Shown piece by piece: positions 5,705-9,039 of a DNA stretch of 9,039 nucleotides. Within the stretch, counting starts at the first letter, position 1, and each line of letters opens with the position of its first letter. The position numbers and the translations under genes are program-made. The stretch is from Bacteroidales bacterium UBA4459 (lineage in GTDB: Bacteria > Bacteroidota > Bacteroidia > Bacteroidales > F082). The notes under the pieces were generated by a model. It searched no databases. It was given only the letters and a program-made list of their open reading frames with translations, and was not told the origin of the DNA. Location of the stretch: contig DGOT01000129.1 in the NCBI GenBank assembly GCA_002389465.1, forward strand, positions 1 through 9,039. The letters are read 5' to 3'.

Positions 5705-6163
5705 ATGATAAAATTAAAAAAAGGAGATACGGCGCCTGATTTTAAAGGGATTGATCAGAAGGGTGATACAGTACAATCAAGTGATTTCAGAGGCAGTAAA
5801 CTGATTCTGTACTTTTATCCTAAAGACAATACCCCCGGATGCACAGCCGAAGCATGCAACCTGAGAGATAATTATGAAATGTGGTTATCGAAAGGCTATA
5901 AAGTAGCAGGTGTCAGTCCCGACAGTATGGCATCACATAAAAAGTTCGCTGAAAAGCACGAACTTCCCTTTCCGTTGATTGCCGATGAGGAGAAGAAGAT
6001 TATCAAAGCATATGGCGCTTGGGGACCAAAAAAATTATATGGACGTGCATACGAAGGATTACAGCGCACTACTTTTTTAATTGATGAAGTTGGAAAGATT
6101 GAAGAGGTATTCACGAAAGTCAAGACGAAAGATCATACAAATCAGATTCTGGAAACAATTTAA
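5705..6163 (+). CDS. bcp: Thiol peroxidase, Bcp/PrxQ-type peroxiredoxin
   Basis: Reduces hydrogen peroxide and organic hydroperoxides with electrons from thioredoxin, in the cytoplasm. The 152 residues are normal length for the family. Seen: KKGDTAPDF near the start, YFYPKDNTPGCTAEAC at 36-51 with peroxidatic Cys46 and the PrxQ resolving Cys51 five residues later, GVSPDS and the TFLID strand near the end. The ATG at 5705 is preferred over an in-frame GTG at 5696 because family members start just before the KxGDxAPDF motif and the GTG would fall almost at the predicted transcript start. It is separated from recA by 11 bases and is very likely cotranscribed with it, linking peroxide removal to recombination repair. 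Confidence 0.96.
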   Translation: MIKLKKGDTAPDFKGIDQKGDTVQSSDFRGSKLILYFYPKDNTPGCTAEACNLRDNYEMWLSKGYKVAGVSPDSMASHKKFAEKHELPFPLIADEEKKIIKAYGAWGPKKLYGRAYEGLQRTTFLIDEVGKIEEVFTKVKTKDHTNQILETI

Positions 6164-6174
6164 CACTAAATAAT

Positions 6175-7203
6175 ATGACCAGCGATAAAGCAAAAGAAAA
6201 TAATGAGAAGCTAAAACAGCAAAAACTGAAAGCTCTGGAGGCTACGTTAGGAAAAATTGAAAAGTCATATGGCAAAGGCACTATCATGAAACTAGGGGAT
6301 AATGCAATAGATACTGTAGATGTTATCTCGACAGGTTCAATTGGCCTCGATCATGCCTTAGGTGTAGGTGGGGTGCCCAAAGGGCGGGTTGTTGAAATCT
6401 ACGGCCCCGAATCGTCGGGTAAAACTACGCTGGCCATGCACATTGTTGCCGAAGCACAGAAGGCAGGAGGTATTGCTGCTTTTATTGATGCTGAGCATGC
6501 TTTCGACCGCACCTATGCCGAAAAACTTGGAGTTGACATAGAAAATTTATTAATCTCTCAGCCCGACAACGGAGAACAGGCACTGGAGATTACCGACAGC
6601 CTGATTCGCTCATCAGCTATAGATGTCATTGTAATCGATTCAGTGGCAGCACTAACACCGAGAAGTGAGATCGAGGGTGAAATGGGCGATTCGAAAATGG
6701 GCCTGCAGGCACGATTGATGTCACAGGCGTTACGCAAACTTACAGCCAGCATCAGTAAAACGGGAACCGTTTGTATTTTTATCAACCAGTTGCGTGAAAA
6801 GATCGGTGTGATGTTCGGGAATCCTGAAACCACTACGGGGGGTAATGCGCTGAAGTTCTATTCCTCTGTTCGCCTGGACATCAGGAAAATAAGTCAAATA
6901 AAAGACACGGAGAATGTCACCGGAAACCGGACAAGGGTAAAAGTGGTAAAAAATAAAGTAGCTCCGCCATTCCGCAAGGCCGAATTTGATCTTGTGTACG
7001 GTGAAGGCATCTCCAAAGTGGGTGAGATCATCGACTTGGGTGTTGATTTTGATATCATCAATAAAAGCGGCTCGTGGTTCAGCTATGGCGATACCAAGCT
7101 GGGGCAGGGAAGAGATGCCGTTAAAAGTCTATTAAAAGATAACCCGGACCTGGTTGAAGAGCTGGAAGTCAAGATCATGACAGCGTTGAAAGAAGCTAAT
7201 TAA
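6175..7203 (+). CDS. recA: Recombinase RecA
   Basis: ATP-dependent strand-exchange protein that coats single-stranded DNA, pairs homologous strands and, where present, triggers LexA self-cleavage. At 342 residues it is of normal length and intact. Seen: a Lys-rich N-terminal helix with LGKIEKSYGKGTIMKL at 25-40, Walker A GPESSGKT at 77-84, catalytic Glu107 in DAEHAFD, Walker B VIVIDS at 151-156, loop L1 around 165-183 (EIEGEMGDSKMG), loop L2 with NQLREKIGVMFGNPETTTGG at 204-223, and the KVVKNKVAPPFR segment. The acidic C-terminal tail is shorter and less acidic than in E. coli. There is no Shine-Dalgarno sequence and no space for a separate promoter or an SOS box in the 11 bases after bcp, so expression probably depends on the bcp promoter or on one hidden within bcp. 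Confidence 0.99.
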   Translation: MTSDKAKENNEKLKQQKLKALEATLGKIEKSYGKGTIMKLGDNAIDTVDVISTGSIGLDHALGVGGVPKGRVVEIYGPESSGKTTLAMHIVAEAQKAGGIAAFIDAEHAFDRTYAEKLGVDIENLLISQPDNGEQALEITDSLIRSSAIDVIVIDSVAALTPRSEIEGEMGDSKMGLQARLMSQALRKLTASISKTGTVCIFINQLREKIGVMFGNPETTTGGNALKFYSSVRLDIRKISQIKDTENVTGNRTRVKVVKNKVAPPFRKAEFDLVYGEGISKVGEIIDLGVDFDIINKSGSWFSYGDTKLGQGRDAVKSLLKDNPDLVEELEVKIMTALKEAN

Positions 7204-7239
7204 ACGTACTTTCTGTTATTTTCATTTTACATAAAAGTG

Positions 7240-8247
7240 ATGAGAATCTTCATTCTTTTTTTCCTGTTATTTCTTTCCGTAGTTGCCTGCGATCATCAGG
7301 AAAAAACCTCTTCGGAAAAAGAAAAGGAAGCGGTTTTTTCAGCAGATTCAGTCCAGCTTATCACAGATCTGATCAGGAATGATTCGGCCAATTTCCGGCT
7401 GTATCTTACACGCGCTCGCCTGAATCTGAAACAGGGAAGAATAGATCCGGCCTTCAGGGATGTGAACACAGCACTGGACCTGAGTCCGGCAGATCCGGAA
7501 CCGTTTATGCTCCTGTCAGATATTTATTTTATTATGGGTAACCTGGATAATGCTTTTTCCGCCCTGCGCAAAGCAGCCGAATTAGACCCTGACAATGAAG
7601 TTCCCTATGTAAAACAGGCTGAGGCATACCTGATTATCCAGAACTATTCGATGGCGCAGAAAAGTGTAGACCGGGCTCTTTCCATCAATGTAACTAATGC
7701 ACGTGCTTATTTTTTAAAAGGTGTTTCTTTTTTGGAACAGGGCGACACAATGCGTGCCATTACTAATCTGCGTATCTCTGCAAACCTGGATACAATGAAA
7801 TACGAAACCTATATGCAACTGGCTTCTGTTTATCAGCTGATGGACGATACTGTTGCCATTGATTACTATAATAAGGCATTAAGGGGTCGGCCAAATGATG
7901 AAAGGGCACTGTTTAGGCTGGCTAGATTCTACCAGGATTTAGGACATTACGATAAAGCGATTAACTATTACGAAAAGGTGAACCAATTCTATCCGTTGCA
8001 TAAGGAAGCTTATTTTAACAAAGGGTATATCTATCTTGTGGAAGAAAAAGATTTCGATCGTGCTGCAATTGCTTTTCAGCAAACCACGAATATTGACCCT
8101 GCTTATGTAGAGGCGGTTTATAACCTGGGCAGGACGTATGAAGCACAGGGGTTGTATGATGAGGCAGCGGTAAAGTACAGAGAAGTTCTGGAAATGCATA
8201 CGAATTATCCGCTGGCTATTGAGGGTTTAAACCGGATGAACAAGTAA
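7240..8247 (+). CDS. Tetratricopeptide-repeat lipoprotein
   Basis: A 335-residue exported lipoprotein. The N-terminus is a type II signal peptide: a short Phe/Leu-rich core ending in the lipobox VVAC, with the lipidated Cys at residue 17, then a charged linker (EKTSSEKEKE). About eight tandem TPR units of 34-35 residues follow from roughly 52 to 324, with typical positions visible, for example AYFLKGVSFLEQGD, NPLHKEAY-like helix A starts, and AVYNLGRTYEAQGLYDEAA in the last unit. TPR arrays bind other proteins, so it is probably a periplasmic or outer-membrane scaffold; no partner can be named. The ATG at 7240 is chosen over the adjacent GTG at 7237. It follows recA by 36 bases with no clear terminator or promoter and is likely cotranscribed. 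From memory, a TPR gene is also linked to bcp-recA in Bacteroides fragilis. It ends 3 bp from convergent feoB. Confidence 0.92.
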   Translation: MRIFILFFLLFLSVVACDHQEKTSSEKEKEAVFSADSVQLITDLIRNDSANFRLYLTRARLNLKQGRIDPAFRDVNTALDLSPADPEPFMLLSDIYFIMGNLDNAFSALRKAAELDPDNEVPYVKQAEAYLIIQNYSMAQKSVDRALSINVTNARAYFLKGVSFLEQGDTMRAITNLRISANLDTMKYETYMQLASVYQLMDDTVAIDYYNKALRGRPNDERALFRLARFYQDLGHYDKAINYYEKVNQFYPLHKEAYFNKGYIYLVEEKDFDRAAIAFQQTTNIDPAYVEAVYNLGRTYEAQGLYDEAAVKYREVLEMHTNYPLAIEGLNRMNK

Positions 8248-8250
8248 ACG

Positions 8251-9039
8251 TCAATATCCTAGGAGGGTGCCTCCCTGATAGACAATAAAGGAAACAATCC
8301 ATGCCAGGACTGTCGTATACACCACTAAAAATAAGGACCATTTCCAGTTTCCCGACTCATTCTTTATAGCAGCCACAACGGCAATGCAAGGGAAATAAAT
8401 CAGGATAAACAGCATAAAAGACAGGGCTACCAAGGGTGTAAACGTATGCTGTCCTTTCCGGGGGCCGCTCAGGTATTTCTGCTCCCTGATCTTCTCCACC
8501 AAGTTGCTTTCCTCAGCATCAGGTTCGGTTTGGTACAATACACCCATAGTGCTGATAACGATCTCCTTGGCAACCGAACCGGCAACCAGGCTAACGCCCA
8601 TCTTCCAGTCGAAACCGATAGGGTAGATTACCGGCTCAACAAACTTTCCGATCTTTCCGATAAACGAATGTTCCTGCTTCTGCTGCTGTCGTTCCAATTC
8701 CAGTTTCTTGAGCTGTTGACTTTGTTCTTCCATCCACTGGTTTACCTTTTCGTTCGAAGTCCCTTCCTGGCTGATTTTAGCGGTATAGGATTGTTCGATC
8801 TGTTGCATTTTATTATCTGTTTCCCGGTCAATTTTCTCACCACGCGGAAAGTACCCCAAGGCCCAGATAATGATGGAAGCAGCAAGAATTACCGTCCCCA
8901 TTTTCCGTAAATACTGCTCTCCCTTAAACCATGTTTGTTTTAATACCGATTTGAATACAGGTACTCTGTATGGTGGAAGTTCCATCACAAAAGGAATGGT
9001 CTGCACTTTGAAAATAGTTTTTTTCAAGATCCAGGCAAC
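8251..9039 (-). CDS. feoB: Ferrous iron transporter FeoB, C-terminal part (cut by window edge)
   Basis: Inner-membrane importer of Fe(II), with an N-terminal GTPase that lies right of the window. The visible 262 residues hold the conserved FVMELPPYRVP motif, a membrane helix (GTVILAASIIIWALGYF), the KEIVISTMGVLY segment, and two further helices, one with YFPCIAVVAAI and its conserved Cys from the second Gate motif, ending in GGTLLGY. Between the first helix and GFDWKMG lies a hydrophilic, Gln/Glu/Lys-rich stretch of about 70 residues (including QQLKKLELERQQQKQ) that looks like a coiled coil; from memory Bacteroidota FeoB proteins often have this insert. The frame continues past the window edge (VAWI before KKT), so an apparent TTG start at 9027 is not real. 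Iron import fits the oxidative-stress theme of the neighbours. Confidence 0.96.
   Translation of the reverse strand, partial: VAWILKKTIFKVQTIPFVMELPPYRVPVFKSVLKQTWFKGEQYLRKMGTVILAASIIIWALGYFPRGEKIDRETDNKMQQIEQSYTAKISQEGTSNEKVNQWMEEQSQQLKKLELERQQQKQEHSFIGKIGKFVEPVIYPIGFDWKMGVSLVAGSVAKEIVISTMGVLYQTEPDAEESNLVEKIREQKYLSGPRKGQHTFTPLVALSFMLFILIYFPCIAVVAAIKNESGNWKWSLFLVVYTTVLAWIVSFIVYQGGTLLGY

Noticed and set aside
8262..8274. GGAGG-GTG-CCTCC hairpin near the feoB stop as a terminator
   Set aside because: The 5-bp stem has no T-run on either strand and lies within conserved FeoB coding sequence.
8446..8910. 154-codon open frame antisense to feoB
   Set aside because: It is the shadow of a conserved coding sequence, with low-complexity Leu/Phe-rich translation and no family resemblance.
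9025..9027. TTG at 9027 as the start of a 258-residue membrane protein
   Set aside because: The frame stays open to the window edge and the sequence is the C-terminal third of FeoB, so the true start lies outside.

Overview
The window looks like chromosomal DNA from a member of the Bacteroidota, probably Bacteroidales or Marinilabiliales-like. The evidence is a protein with a C-terminal type IX secretion (T9SS) sorting domain, promoter elements of the TTTG / TAnnTTTG type, A-rich leaders without Shine-Dalgarno sequences, and UvrA, Nth, FeoB and ECF sigma proteins that read like Bacteroidota versions. Base composition is moderate and even, and nothing suggests a mobile element, prophage, CRISPR array, tRNA or rRNA.

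Layout. Positions 1-1634 (minus) hold the N-terminal 544 codons of uvrA, which continues beyond the left edge. Reading away from it on the plus strand is an ECF sigma factor (1796-2383). The 161-bp gap between them carries two back-to-back promoters that overlap. Then comes a 486-bp stretch holding only a short candidate gene (2596-2781), preceded by two small palindromes and followed by a strong intrinsic terminator (2809-2840). Next is nth (2870-3520, TTG start), overlapped by an ATGA junction with a large secreted Omp28-like T9SS cargo protein (3517-5622). A second plus-strand unit follows: bcp (5705-6163), recA (6175-7203) and a TPR lipoprotein (7240-8247). The right edge holds the C-terminal 262 codons of feoB on the minus strand (8251-9039), ending 3 bp from the TPR gene.

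Together, the window gathers nucleotide excision repair (UvrA), base excision repair (Nth), peroxide detoxification (Bcp), recombination repair (RecA), an ECF regulator and a ferrous iron importer (FeoB). This reads as a genome-maintenance and oxidative-stress neighbourhood. Most genes are conserved housekeeping genes. The less explained parts are the short gene with its palindromic upstream region, the coupling of nth to a secreted protein, and the shared uvrA/sigma control region. I see no convincing wholly new multi-gene system.
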